A stretch of DNA of 64,000 nucleotides from Lepturacanthus savala (GCA_030544235.1 CM060463.1:10329690-10393689), one strand, 5' to 3'; shown: positions 40,063-52,728, numbered from the stretch's first letter. Program-made: numbers and translations. The notes: a model not told the origin generated them from the sequence alone.

Positions 40063-40400
40063 CAAAAATCTATAAAACTTGAAAAAAACATCAAATAACA
40101 AACTAATAAAAACAATAATAAATACAAAATATAAAATTTATATAAATTTTTTAATAAATTAAGTATAAATTCAGTAAGAGAAAATAGATACAGAAATACA
40201 GAATATTGACAAATATAATAGACATGTCTAAAATTATGTTTTTAAAGGGATCTCAAGATTTTTCAGTATAAATAGTCTTGTTAGAATGAATTGTCAATAT
40301 CAGCAAACCCTTGCAAACATACAACATACCTGTAATGTATTTCACAGTAACATATACTGTTGAAATATATATTATGCTTTAACATTACATTACATTATAG
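39901..40400. other. Extremely AT-rich island
   Basis: Surrounds (AT)39. The stretch at about 40070-40210 is almost only A and T with A-rich runs (AATAAAAACAATAATAAATA). A matrix-attachment or breakage-prone site is possible. Confidence 0.5.
39982..40060. repeat. Microsatellite (AT)39
   Basis: Uninterrupted AT run in the middle of an extremely AT-rich island (about 39940-40400). Confidence 0.98.
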
Positions 40401-40640
40401 CACTTCACATATACATCGATATGATTATTCCTGGCAAGGTGCGACTGTGTACAACAAAGTGCCAGATTCCTTTTCATTTAAACCATGTTTTGCTTTTGGC
40501 TGCACAGAAACTTCAAACCTCTGGTTGAACCCCGACTCTGTGCTCAACTCTCAGTGGATACACCAGTCTGGGCCCATTAAGGCAGGCTGGGGATATTCAC
40601 AGGGTCCACTAGGGTCACGTGATGGGTTCCCACAGTTCAG

Positions 40641-40680
40641 AAACTCTGCTTCCCTAAAGCTACGACAGGAAGCAGAGTTT
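40641..40680. repeat. 13-bp perfect inverted repeat
   Basis: AAACTCTGCTTCC at 40641-40653 and GGAAGCAGAGTTT at 40668-40680 with a 14-nt loop. Arms are shorter than a typical microRNA precursor. Confidence 0.85.
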
Positions 40681-43239
40681 AGGAACAGACTAATGGACAA
40701 TCATTATGCTTTCTGGCTCTGTTGACTCTCATTTGTTCCTCTAGTGTGAGAACATAGAGCTTCGAGCCCCATGGCAAAGAAAGACACTGATATCTGCACT
40801 TTGTTCATTATGCTGCACAAGTGATAGCCCATTTTCCCATTTCTTGGCTTTTATTCATTTTTAATTCATCCTCTAGTTGAGCCATTTCCCCAGCTGCCCT
40901 GCTCTGCTCAGTCTCCAGGTCTGTACTCTATCTCTTAATTCCCCTGTGATTTGTGGAACCGAATGAAGCACAGAAGAAATAAAAAAAAACAGCATCTGTA
41001 AAGTGTCCTCTGCACCAAACCACCAAATTGTCAGTAACTTTGAAGCAAAAAAAAAAATCATGTTCATTCAGCATTGCTACAATTATGAGCCTGCTTGTTG
41101 TGCCTGTTTTTAAAGTGTGTGCCTATAAAGAAGAGCCATTGATGAAGGGAGTGAACCAAAGCACAGTTTTCTTGAAATAGGAGACAACTTTTACTTTTCC
41201 CAGTTCTGTTTCTCCCAAAGTTAGATAACCCAATATTGTTTGTCCCAACGGCTGGCAGGATTCTGTCTTCCTGTCACAGCACCTGTCGGACTCAAAAGGA
41301 CCAGAATGGACAGACGAAAGGCTGGGGCAAAGGCAATGCGGCTGCAATTGTTAAAGTATGCTTGAGAGACAGCCAAAAGAGACAGACCCACCAAACTGCG
41401 CCAAAAGAGAGCTCGCTGAATGGTGTATGCATGATGTGTGTGTATTTAGGGGGCAGCAGGGATGGGAGATGTCAACATTTTTTCTTTAGTGTCCATCTCC
41501 ATTTGCATAATTTAAATTACCAATGAGCAACAAAGAAAAGAAGGAGATGCTCATACAAAAAACCCAAACTGACAAGGGAACAATGGTGGCCTGAAGGGTC
41601 ACTTTTGTGAGGACTAAAATTTCCTAAATCATGGACTAATATTTTGTCAGGTTAGTTATGTAAAATTCCACTAAAATGCTACTTTCTTTGTCTAATTAGA
41701 CCAACAAGACACATTACGCCTAAATAGTTTGTTACATTATCAAAAAAAGAAGAACAAAGCCTTTCATTTTACTTGTCAGGATCCGTTGACTTTCACTTTG
41801 CTGTAAGCCAAAAATGAACATTAACAGATAGGATGGTGGACATATTAGTGATTAATGTTCATCCTTCCAAAGCTGTTTGAGATGTATAACACAGTAAAGA
41901 CCACAACAAATGTTACAACAAAAAGGTGGACAAATATCTCACAGAGGAACCAACAGCTTGAAAATATAAATATAATATGTTCAATAAAGGTTTGAGTTAA
42001 CTGCAAAAGTTCACAAACTAGGCTAATACATAATGATGGACATTGGGAAGGAGAAATGCATTGTCTGCTCGCTGCATTGAAAGCTTTGAGAAAGGCCTGG
42101 TGGTAAAAGGGCACACACAGCTGGCAGAGGGGCAGGTGTAAGGAGTGAGAGGGCTGATGTAAGGGCGAATGAGTGTGCGGGCAGGCAGGCAAAGATGGAT
42201 GATGGATGGTGTTGATACAGGAGGCAGCAGCCCTGCTTTATCTAGGCAGCACAAGCCAGACCTGCCAGGGTGATGGGTGGGCTGTCAGCCCTTTGTTTAT
42301 GGACCACCGCCCATCTCCCATCTCCTATGTGCCCCAAAAGCCTAGATCACTCAAAAAATAGCTACTACCTCCCCGCTCTTTGTCTCCCCATCTCTGACTC
42401 TCTTTCATTTTCTACCACAACAAATGTTATTTCGTCTCCCAAGTTCGTGTCAGATGTACAGTAGGAAAGAGGAGAACTCTATAAAAGTGTCTGTTCAATT
42501 TTTCTCCATCGGTTGGCAAGTGTGGAAAAAATAAATACGACTTTAACTGTAATAATTTCAAGTGTTGATAATGGAATGTGTCTCCCAGACATTTACATCC
42601 ACAGAGGAGGGAAGAGAAGAAAGGGAGCAAAAGGAAGAAGTGAACCTAATCCAACCATATCCCCACGAGTTGCACGCTTCCAATTAACGACTGGTTGGTT
42701 TATCAGTCTCCGACGGGTGATTGCTGTTTTTAATCATTTTCTTTCTCTACACAGTTTCTTCCCCTCTATCAGTTCTTCCCACTCTTATCATCTAACCCCC
42801 TCCTCATGCTGTCTCGCTTCCCACCCCATCTCTGTTCAGCGCTGACTCTGTTTCATCATGTTCTCATGGAGCCACACTCTCACGCTGTGTCCACCATTAG
42901 TGTCAGGTTTGTATGTTAAATAAAAAACTTTGATGTGTTTTTTTTTTTCTTCCAGAATCTGCCTTGGGCCACTGACATGGCACCTTCCACAAGAAATTAT
43001 CTAGGTCCACATACCATCTGCTTTAAATCTTCCACAACAAAACTAGACATTGAGACAAGTCAGATCTAGCTGGACAGAGGCATTGACCCAATCTACTCTG
43101 AGTTTATAAAGTTTTGAGTCTTTGGTTCAGGACCACAGAGGGTATGCTCAGGCCTTTTCTCCTGACTCATCCAGAAACACAGCAGTAGTCCTCTGAAAAA
43201 AAAGAGGGGAAAAAAAAAATCAACATCCACCTCCTCTTT
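40681..43239. other. Non-coding stretch
   Basis: Unique sequence; the frame at 40360-40725 (121 codons) ends in the small hairpin listed separately and is unlike any protein I know. No gene recognised. Confidence 0.5.
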
Positions 43240-43480
43240 CACCTGCCTTTGTTAGCGTGATTGATTTGGAGACCTGAAATGTGCCTGTCACGTTGATCGA
43301 TCTGTCCGCTTGATGGGGGGGTTTATCCCTCATCCCGGTGGCATGGTAATAAATGGGGGTGATGGGCGGTTGACGGAGCAGCAGTTATGGCTTCTTTAAT
43401 TTACCCGACGCCTCGCACTGACAGAGACTCATAACAAGGTGACACAGCACTGTAATGGTTACGCTCAGTCACCTCTTGTC
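43240..43480. promoter_or_regulatory. Candidate conserved regulatory block
   Basis: GTTAGCGTGATTGATTTGGA, CACGTTGATCGATCTGTCCG, GGTAATAAATGGGGGTGATG and TCTTTAATTTACCCGACGCC. Composition differs sharply from the flanking simple repeats. Confidence 0.3.
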
Positions 43481-43679
43481 GTGTAAAGGAGGGAGCGGGG
43501 GCAGAGGTGTATGAAGTGTGTGACTTTTTTGGTTTGTGTGGCACAGATTGTGTGGGGGAGAGAGAGAGAGTGTGTGTGTAGGTGTGTGCACAGGCACACT
43601 GATTCGCTGTCGCCTCTCCTTCCTCTGGTCAAGGTGTTATTGAGAGCGGGGCTGTTATCTCTGTCCATGAGGTCGCCCC

Positions 43680-43870
43680 TGCATCGCTAACGGGAGAACA
43701 CTGGCCCTACCAATCCCAGCGAGCTGAGCAGCGTGTCCGGGTGTGTCGTCGCTGGCCACATCCTCCTGGGTGGGCTATAACTCATCTCCAGACGGGGATA
43801 GGGCCTTATCTCAGTCCCCCTCCGCAGGCCTGCCCCCTTGCCTGCTCTGTCTTAGGGAAAAGATTTTCTG
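43680..43870. promoter_or_regulatory. Candidate conserved regulatory block with AGATAAGGCC
   Basis: CpG-containing unique sequence carrying GGCCTTATCT at 43802-43811 and GCATCGCTAACGGGAGAAC near the start. Confidence 0.25.
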
Positions 43871-44229
43871 GTGCCCCAGTGTGTGAGTTATAGTTGGGGT
43901 TAAGGTGACTGAATAGGCCTGTCTATTTGGGTTGTCTTAGTGAATTTATGTCTGTGTGGGCAGAGGAATGTGAGGGCGTGTGCGCACATTCATACAGTAT
44001 GTGTATGTCTTTATAACTGAGATTTATTTACAATGCAAACAATCCCAAGTTATGTGTGTCTGCTCATCTTAATGTATCCAATCCCATGAGGTGAAACGCT
44101 ATTGTCATAAGTTATTTAATCATGTGAAGGGCATCGTTACAGTTGCATCTGAGCTTTGCCCCCCCCACCCCTCTTCCATGCTCACATACACACTTCCCTC
44201 CACCCACCTACCCCATCCACACTGCCTCC

Positions 44230-44400
44230 TCTGTCATCTCGGCCTATCAATCAAAAATGTATTAAGTCCGGAGTCGGGGCCGATCAAAGGCAGAATTCCT
44301 GGGAGGAGAGCAGATAAGGCCTATCTCATTAATAAGTGCTTTACCATCGTAGGGGCCCGCGCGCCTTGCCACACCCTGCCTGCCTTCCTTTGATATCTAA
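44230..44400. promoter_or_regulatory. Candidate conserved regulatory block with AGATAAGGCC
   Basis: CGGCCTATCAATCAAAAATG, GTATTAAGTCCGGAGTCGGG, AGCAGATAAGGCCTATCTC and ATTAATAAGTGCTTTACCAT. Two GATA motifs overlap in a near-palindrome around 44312-44327. Confidence 0.3.
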
Positions 44401-46251
44401 TTATCCATCCGTTTCATTCTGTCAGAGAGGGAGGAGAGGGACGACTCACAGTGTCATCACAACCAAATACTGTTGCGTGTGTGTGTGTGAGTGCGCGTGT
44501 ATCAGGATCTGGGCAAGGGGCTGCACCAAAACATCCTGACATACAGCAAATCCAAGCGTGTAGAGAGTGGCACATGTAAACAAATGCAAATAAGATGTTC
44601 TTGCAAAGGCAACCGGGCCCGAGTCTGTGTATCGCCCCCTCCTGAAAAGCTGTCATGCATATAGCGCGAGCCTGAGATTGAGAGAGGGATCTATTTTACA
44701 GTGAAACGCTAACAGCCGACTGCTGAGACTCTGAGGCGGCTTACAAATCTACCTTTTAACAATCTGTAGGAGCAATGAGTCTTTAAAAGCGCCCCAAAAG
44801 AGCTAAAGGCGGATAAGATAGTGGAGGTTGAGGAAAAGAAACAAGATATTAAAACATCAAGGTAAGATACTGAGGAAAGGGGACAATGGAAAGGAGTGCA
44901 AGGGTTAAGAGGATTTTTTAAGAAATGCTGGGTAAGACTGATGGACAAAAGCAAAGGAAGAAATAAAGAAGGAAGGGAGAGGCAGACAGGAGAAATGAGA
45001 GAATGGGAAATGGGAGGGAGAGAAAGAGTAGGGCATTCTTTTCCCTTCTCTCCTTGGTTTTCTGTAAGAGTAGCTCAGGAAGATAAGGCTAAAAGGTCCG
45101 TCAGTCTGTTGTGGAACAATCCGTTCTGTGTCTCCCCTCTTTTTCTCTCTCAATCTCTCTCTCTCTTTCTCTCTCTCTCTCTCAAGATACTGCCTTTCTC
45201 TCTGTCTAATGGCACAACTCAGATTTCTAGCGATGCCTCTCGTGATATGGCTCATCTCTGGTGGCATGGTTTACTGACATCACTTGTCCAATACAATATA
45301 CTTTCATCCCATAAAGAGTGAACCAGCCTCAAGTCTAATGTGACAGAAAAAATTCTGCAAACACTTTTGGGTTTCTTTTCCTTTAAAGAACAAACCTTCA
45401 GTATAGCTAATACTCAAACCAGTGTCATTCATTGATATATCGACTGACTATTCAAAGCAACAATAAAGTGCTGAAATTATGTCTTCATTTAACCGAGCTG
45501 TTCAAACCCTCGTCTCTAATCGCTCAAAGCAGAGCTGGGAGACAAACACAAACCAAGGAGGATTTAGAAGAACAAAACCGACACAAAACACAGGCCCACG
45601 TGCCTAACAAAGACTCCAAAGTCTGCCTCCCCATCCCATGTTCTCTTTTAAAAAGAGACCTTCATCTCCTGACGTTCCTGTTATGAAGAGACTTTCTTCA
45701 AGAGGAGAAAGGAGGCGTGTCAAAGACATGGGTCACAATGTTTACAAAGACGACTTTTAATCCAATCACAGCATCCTACTGCTTTTATTTCCTGTTTCAT
45801 GGGATTAAATGAAGATGAAACATAATAAAAAAACAAAATTAATTTATGGCTGAATAACATATTTTTTCTGTTTTAAAGGGATGGGTTTAAAGGGAATCTA
45901 CAAAGGAAATAATTAGTCAAAGAAGAAAATTAGTTTCTTAGACTTAATTTATTTTGTGTTTTCTTAAGGAAATATTTGATGCAAATGCATGAAAAAAAAA
46001 TGAAAATCATTGAATAAAATCCAAAAAGACTTCAAAGTCTCAGTTATTTTTATTCAAAAGCAAATAGAAATGAAGACACCAGTTAATCAGTCAATAATCA
46101 TCATCTCTCTCTCTCCCTCTCACTACCTCTCTGTCTCTGACCTGTTGAGAAGCTGCCTGAGGGTTTGAATAACTGTCTGGTGCCAGGCTGCCTTACCCCA
46201 AGGCCTTATGGGAGATGAAGAAGAGGTCAGCAGAGGTGGGGGGTGGTGTAT

Positions 46252-46253
<2 letters not shown>
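44401..46253. other. Non-coding stretch
   Basis: GT run near 44476-44490, purine-rich 44860-45030 and the CT tract at 45151. AGATAAGGCT near 45081 is one base off the recurring decamer. Confidence 0.5.
45151..45184. repeat. Microsatellite (CT)n
   Basis: CT-rich pyrimidine tract with single-base interruptions. Confidence 0.92.

Positions 46254-46287
<34 letters not shown>
46254..46287. repeat. Microsatellite (GT)17
   Basis: Uninterrupted GT run. Confidence 0.97.
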
Positions 46288-46289
<2 letters not shown>

Positions 46290-46429
46290 ACATATGAAGG
46301 TGTATGCCCTTGTCAGATTTGATTGTTCATCAGGCAGGGATGGAAAGGAAGAGAAATGGGAAAAGTGTTCAGATGGAAAAACATGAGAATAGGTGGAAAA
46401 TGACGAGTGTATTTCAGTCACGGGACCCA

Positions 46430-46650
46430 GAGGAATAAACAGCAGAACACAAATGGAAGCACGGAAGCGTGGGAAAAAGACGCCTAATTGGCGAGCTTTA
46501 CTGGATATACTGCAATCTCTGATCTATAAACTCATGCCAAAGACGTTAAAAATAAAGAAACTAACATGGATCTAATTAGTGCTCTATCCACGCTGGCACC
46601 CTAACAGATTTAAATGCCACATATTCAAAGGATCTTAAAATGATTTAATT
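46430..46650. promoter_or_regulatory. Candidate conserved regulatory block
   Basis: CCTAATTGGCGAGCTTTACT, GGATCTAATTAGTGCTC, GATTTAAATGCCACATATTC and AAAATGATTTAATTACAT; unique and ATTA-rich. Confidence 0.25.
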
Positions 46651-48429
46651 ACATAAAACAGGACTGCAGTTACAAGCATTAAGCCAACTTCTTCACCTAG
46701 CTGATACCTTGCCTTTTCAACATCACTGGGTGTGAGTGAACACTAAGGACCTACAAGCAGATGAAAGGGAGGTCACCCTGCTGGTATGAACCTCTTCTAG
46801 GGCTGACCAGAGCTAGAGGGGCTGCCTGCCTGGGTGGCACTGCCGACAACCCCGAGATGAACGAATCTGGTTGTGATTTGGTTCAGTGGACACTAAGACG
46901 CAAGCGGTCTTCCTCCGTTTTCTTTTTTTGTTCCCAGGATGCCTTGGCTAACGTGGCTTAGGAAGGGGTGACATGGAGGTCAGGGGGGCTCCAGTCGACT
47001 GTGCCCTGAGGGGGAATCCTGGGGAGGGATAGAAGAGTGGTAGCAAGAGAGAGGGAAGGGGGGGGGGGCATCCCTCAGGAGCCTGGCCCCTCCCGAATCA
47101 AAACAAACAAACAGAGTGGTCCTCTGATCTAATCTGGCTGGACTAAAGCCCTCCAAACACACCGCCTGGAGCAGCAATGCTGGACAGCAGTTTGTCCTGT
47201 CCCTTACAGCAATTCAGAAGCACTGTAACTACAAAAAAAAATTATTTTACTGTGTCTCTCTGTCATATGAGCTTAAACAAAAAAATGATGTGATACTGAT
47301 TTACATTTTAGATATTGATGTATTAAACACCCATTTTCTCTCCTTTGTACTGCAGTTAAGATAGGGTAAAAAAAATGTTTACAGATATGGAATAAATATG
47401 GCTGTAAGGAGTGATTATGCTATGTTTACTGGGGTATCAGGATTATTTTACAGGCTACTATAGGCAGCCACATGTCGGCCTATTTGAATTCTCACCCTAA
47501 ACATTCCTTCTGTTTCTGTGTTTTGGAGCTTTGCTATGGTTTAGACAGTAGACTAAACTTCTCACTGGCTAACTGTTACTCCAACACAATGCTAAACAAA
47601 TTCCTCTTCCTTAGCGACGCACCCACCAATTGCAGCACGGCGCTCTATCAGCTGACCAGCGAGAGAAGATGAGGGCGAGATTAGACCAATCAGGGGTCAT
47701 GCCGAGGTTATCACAACCACTCGAAAACTAAAACAGATGGAGAACGGAGTGCAGCACGACTCAACATCTACTGTCGGCCTCATATCTTTAGGCCATGTAT
47801 TCTCCTGCTCCACTGGACTGGAAGAATGTCAGACTTGGTTTTGGTTTTGAATTCTGGGTCATGTTGCTTTAACAAAATAGTGTGTGGATCAGCGAGTCCG
47901 AGGTGTATGATACAACACGTGATAAGACATGTAAATCTTACACAGTGGTTAAAGATCGCTGCCCCTTAGAGGGAAGAATATGACATAGAAGCAGCAAAAA
48001 ACAGCAAAATGAAGCACACGCATGCACACAGATTTAGATGACTTTTTGCTAATGTTCATAATCACATACATATATTTTGTATTGTTGTTTTGTTAAAATT
48101 GTATTAAAACTTGAAAATAAGTTTCCTGTTGAGACAACCCACTTTTGTGGATTGACATCCAAATTGGAGGTTTATATAAAATACTGAACACAACATATGC
48201 ACTTAGTTATATCAAGGAAAACAGTATTTGTTGTGATTGTGAAGGTTTATGAAAATCAACTTTTATTTATCAATAAAAAATATTCTCTACTCTCTACTCT
48301 AGCATTTCAGGTGTACAAATAAAAACTTGTAGAGTTTGCCTCCAGATGTTGATCCTAATGTCTGTGAGTCCACTCTAACTTTACTCCCCTTTTGTCTATT
48401 TTTACATAATTGTTTGCTTGTTTTCTTCA
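46651..48429. other. Non-coding stretch
   Basis: Unique sequence without protein signal. G run at 47059-47068; AT-rich after 48000. Confidence 0.5.
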
Positions 48430-48670
48430 TTATCTGTCCGTCTGGAATTCAACTCCCTGCCTCGATAAACATAAGGCCCCCTCTCGGTTTCTTTCTCCCT
48501 CTTTCTCTCTCCAACTCCTTGCACCTAGATGAGATGTAATTATGATTAACAGCGCCATGACAAGAGGACACAAGACTTTCGTCATGACGGAAAAACAAAC
48601 AAACAAAACAGACGAGATAAAATGATGGAAATATGTACGTCTTATCACAGATGCTAATTGTTTCCATGTG
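48430..48670. promoter_or_regulatory. Candidate conserved regulatory block
   Basis: CCTCGATAAACATAAGGCCC (FOX-like), GATGTAATTATGATTAACAG and CTTTCGTCATGACGGAAAAA, with a CT tract between. Confidence 0.25.
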
Positions 48671-50064
48671 AGAGGGGAGGGTGGCCGTGGGGAGGAACGG
48701 TGCACGTGAGGGAGGGAAAAGGGAACTTGAGAATATCCTCCCTGTGCCTTTGGCCTGCGCCTGACTTCAGAGCTAAGCCCTCTCTCAAGAGAAGGTCAAC
48801 ACCAGGTTCAACTTTTCACCTCGGCAGCCTGAGAGAACACACTAAATACCAAGGATTACACCGCGGTACACTGCAATATCGCCTGGCCTTCCACTGCATT
48901 GCAGAACAGACCTACACGGCACATTTCGAAAACCACAAAATTCAATAATGCACTTTCAATATAAGTTTCAATGTAATATATATATATATATATATATAAG
49001 TAAATGCTGCAACAAAATGCCTGTTGCAATCAGGTTAGGCATACTTCATTCAGCGTAAAATATGAGTATTATTTGCTGGAAAAAAAACAACAGTATAAAT
49101 TTTCCAACATATTATTGTTGTAGATGCGCAACAGCTGCAATTACAATTACATTTTAAAAATGCATTTTTGTAGTCAGATTAGTTGTAACTACATTTTGAT
49201 TACATTGAGGTGACACCCATCACCTCACACCGAGTCTGCAAAACATCAAAGGCAACATCAAAGCCCCGTGCCAACCTCCTGTACTGAGGGCATGAGTGGG
49301 CCGACCACAGTGGCGATGAGTCGATTAGCATTAATACGACTTTTGGGCGCCATGTCGGTGGTGCAGCATATATATACGTGTGTGTGTGTGCATGTGACCG
49401 TGTCGATGTCAGTAGCGGTCAGGTGTAACTGAACAGACAGACGGGCAGGCAGGCAGGCGGCCGGCTGGCGTCAGCGGCCACACGCCTGTCACGACACACC
49501 ACACGCCGAGCAGCCGCATACCACTGCACCCACATTGCGTACACACAATGAACGCTCAGTCCCCTGCATCACGCACCAGCGGCAGCAGCAATGTGAAATA
49601 TTCACACAGGGACAAAAGGTAGAGAGCCTGGGCGGGGGAGGGGAGGGGGGGGCATAAGAGGTGAGGACGGAAGAAAGGGTTCAAGAAAGCGGGGTTCAAA
49701 TCGAAGGAGTGACGTAAAATAATAACCTGTGACAAACTTGAGCGTCCAGACAAATGTCCGACTTTGCAGATGTGTGAGCATTAATGAAGTTTCAAATCTT
49801 GCAAACAAGTCTTGTACAAAGAAACATCATTTTGAAATTGACTTTTGATGATAAGTTAAATATTTTCTATGGTAAGGCATTAACCCTTGACTTTGAAGAA
49901 TTTACAATTACTTTTCATTCAAATATGTTGTATGTGGACGTTGATTAAAGTAAAATTAATAGTAAATGAATTGTCACCAATTTTAATGACTGTGTAATGT
50001 CTTCTATCTATTATAGAAGAAAACTAAATATTTGCTGCTTGTGTGAATTTGTTGCTCATCTCTC
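48671..50064. other. Non-coding stretch
   Basis: Contains (AT)11 and a CpG-bearing segment at 49290-49520 (GATTAGCATTAATACGACTT, GGCGCCATG, then GGCAGGCGGCCGGC). No gene recognised. Confidence 0.45.
48976..48998. repeat. Microsatellite (AT)11
   Basis: Short AT run in otherwise unremarkable sequence. Confidence 0.9.
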
Positions 50065-50283
50065 TTTTACATGATTGCAAATTGAACTTCTTTTGCTGTT
50101 GACTAATGATTTGACAAAATAATCAATCTGAACAATGTCACTTTGGGCTCTGGGAACTTGTGATGGGCATTTTTCAGCATTTTCTGACATTTCATAGACT
50201 AAATAATTAACAGATTAATAAAATTATAATAAAAAAATCTACAGATTAATTATTAAAGTATTAAAGTAATCCTCAGCTGCATT
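50065..50283 (-). mobile_element. Dispersed teleost repeat remnant
   Basis: TTTGGGCTCTGGGAACTTGT, GATGGGCATTTTTCAGCATT and TTCTGACATTTCATAGACT, followed by repeated AGATTAAT and ending in CAGCTGCATTG, match a common fish repeat whose other end reads AGGGCTGCAACTAA. Strand is given by that end. Class uncertain. Confidence 0.65.
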
Positions 50284-51121
50284 GCTAATCACAACTTTTA
50301 GTTATCCAAAATATTGCAGATGTATTTAAGTACGCCTTATTCAGTGACTATTTTTTTAAATGTAATTTCAACACAATGTTCTTGTATTTATATAAACTGC
50401 ATCGATCCCTCCAAAAATATTCAGTACTGAATTTCAACTCAGATGTTCTACAGCTCTCTCCCGCCCTCTGGTGGAGCAGCAGGAGAACTACATCACCAGC
50501 CTGCCTCTGCAGGACAAACTCCTTATTAAAACTTCCTTTATGTCACACTGACCTGATGTTTCTAACCTTGTGGGGATCTGGGGGATGAACAGCAAAGATG
50601 TTAATGTCAGCCAGGTGTGAAGAAGTCGCTTGAGCATTTTCTCCATCCAGGGCCGAATGGAGTACAGTGGGGCCCTCTCAAACTATTGCCGACACCCTGA
50701 GCCCCGCACATCTGGCGTTAATCAGCAAAGCCTACACAAACACACACAAAGAGACAGACACACTCAGACACACACTTCTCCAAAGATCCCCTTAAGAAAA
50801 TCCCTCTCAACTCCTGAACTTCCTACATGACTGGGGTCAACGCACTTACCCTGGATCTATTAGTACACACACCACAGCCATGTAATAAGAGACGGTGAGT
50901 TGTTACAGTACAATGAGTTCTCACACGTGCAGACAATGACACACACAATGCATTCGGGCTCATAGAGGCTAGTCCAGAGCGTAACTATTCACACATACAG
51001 ATAGCATTAAGATGTGTTCTGAGCTGTTAATAATTCCAGCCACCGACTTAACATCCCCACAGCTCAAAAAGCAAAGCTCCAAAGTTTAGGAGTTGACCTG
51101 GGCTAAAATTGAAGCTCTACA
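50284..51121. other. Non-coding stretch with a CTCF-like site
   Basis: Unique sequence around the CTCF-like motif; CA-rich patch at 50735-50775. No gene recognised. Confidence 0.5.
50461..50474 (-). promoter_or_regulatory. CTCF-like motif
   Basis: The minus strand reads CCACCAGAGGGCGG, matching every position of the commonly quoted CTCF core CCASYAGRKGGCRS. It lies between the gene-free interval and the ITIH gene, a plausible insulator site. Confidence 0.4.
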
Positions 51122-51605
51122 GCAGGGGAATTAAACTCAAATTAATTCAGGGGCCACATACAGTGCAATTTGATCTCAAGGGGGCCGGACCAGTAGAAAT
51201 GTATGTATAAATAACACCTACAAATGACTCCATTTCTTTTTGAGTAAATAAATACATTCTATATATTTACAATAATAAATAACCTTCACTTTACAAAAGA
51301 AAACAATTTAAATTTCAACAATATGTTTTTTGTTTTATATTCATATACTGCAATTCAAAATATTTACTCACCGAAAAATGTTTTCTAAGCGGCAGGTGAG
51401 GTTATCTCCTGCCTTCCAAACCATATACAAAACAAAACCATGAATATTTTATCCCTTGAGCCCTGGAAGATGCTTCACTGACTTCACATTTCTCTGAAAA
51501 AAACAGGAACTGGTCCATTTTTTGTAAAGTCATCCTCTATTGGGCCGGATTGGATCCTTTAGCTGGCTGGTTCTGGCCCTCAGGTCGCATGTTTGACTAA
51601 AGGCT
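51122..51605 (+). mobile_element. Decayed hAT-like element
   Basis: Starts CAGGGGAATTAAACTCAAAT with ATTCAGGGGCCACATACAGT close behind, and ends with GGGCCGGATTGGATCC and GGTCGCATGTTTGACTA. These are the two ends of a familiar fish hAT family (CAGGGGTGTCAAACTC ends, GGGGGCCGGACCAGTA internal). The right terminal repeat has decayed. The interior is AT-rich without a transposase frame. Confidence 0.75.
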
Positions 51606-52215
51606 TCTAAACAGGACCCAAGTGGATGTGAATGCTGAAAGAAAATGTTACTTTTAACAAATACGTAGCTGCACCTTTGGTGAAGCTGACAGCTTTATGT
51701 CATACGTAAAGAAGGCAAACATCCAGCAGTAAAAAAGGTTAATTTATGTATTATTTTCTGTGGTCATTTATAAAATACCTATAAATTCTAATGCGAATGC
51801 CTTAATTCTTAATACATTTTCAGTTTTTGTTGACATTATCAGATTTTTTATAATTATGTTACATGGTTTATTATTATTTACAACTATTTTTACCTTTCTC
51901 TAGATGTTTTTGTCACGTTGGTTTATCTGTGAACAGGATTAGGGAAAACATTCAGTAGGCGTATAGGTGTTATAATACATCCATGCTAACGTTAGCATGT
52001 CGCTAAATGAAGCTAAGTTACGTTTACTAAGCTAACTTTGGCTAACTAGCGGAGTCTTATTCTTTAGCACGCAAAATCACACTTCTGCCTTCCATGTATC
52101 ATTGTGCATTCACGTCCTATGGTCATTATCATAAAAACACCCAATAACGTCGTTATTTCCCCTGGAAAACTTTAAGATTTATAGGCTATAAGAGCTGAGA
52201 TAAACTTTGACATTT
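51606..52215. other. Non-coding stretch
   Basis: AT-rich. 51985-52055 has GCTAACGTTAGC and GAAGCTAAGTTACG-type sequence often found in fish repeats or promoters, just before the YY1-like palindrome. Confidence 0.45.
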
Positions 52216-52382
52216 CAACATGGCGGACAGCAGCGAAAGTGTCGTAAATAGTAACCATGGATCTATTATAAAACTTACATTATACATCCATGGTAGTAAC
52301 GGTCGCATTCTGTTAAACGTTCTCTGCTGCTTATAGGTGGTTAGTGTGTTACATAACACTGCGGCTGTAACCGCCATGTTTC
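52216..52382. promoter_or_regulatory. Imperfect palindrome with YY1-like motifs; promoter-like or repeat
   Basis: AACATGGCGG at 52217-52226 faces CCGCCATGTT at 52371-52380. Parts of the flanks (ACAGCAGCG...GTGTCGTAA versus ACAGCCGCAGTGTTATGTAA) are also mirrored. AAnATGGCGG is the YY1-type motif common at vertebrate start sites, and CACGTCAC (CRE-like) follows at about 52382. A short frame starting MADSSESVVNS runs rightward from 52219. It could be a bidirectional promoter or a repeat. Confidence 0.3.
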
Positions 52383-52728
52383 ACGTCACTACGACAACAA
52401 AACTCGGATGTCCATGCAACAAAAAGTACATGAACGCAACACATAATTTCCACTTCACAGGTGGAAAGGTTCATTTTTCCCGTATCACGTGAAGGCAGCA
52501 TCACTCCTGTTCTTGTTTAATTGTTGGTATCAATTCAATGATTACACCAAGACTTATTTTACAAAAGCAACTACTGGCCCATGGAATAGTTGTCTAACTT
52601 TCATGTGTGAATGGACTAAGAAATAAGGAATAGTTCATGTAGATGTCTCATTAGTTTGTGTTTATTATAAGATTTGCACTTATTCTATAGCTAACCTTAA
52701 TTTCATAGTGATCCCAACTTGAATTCTA

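Noticed and set aside
40641..40680. Hairpin considered as a microRNA precursor
   Set aside because: The 13-bp stem is too short and no known mature microRNA sequence is present.
44896..45321. Open frame of 141 codons on the plus strand
   Set aside because: Dominated by purine and CT tracts (Arg/Glu- and Ser/Leu-rich translation); no domain.
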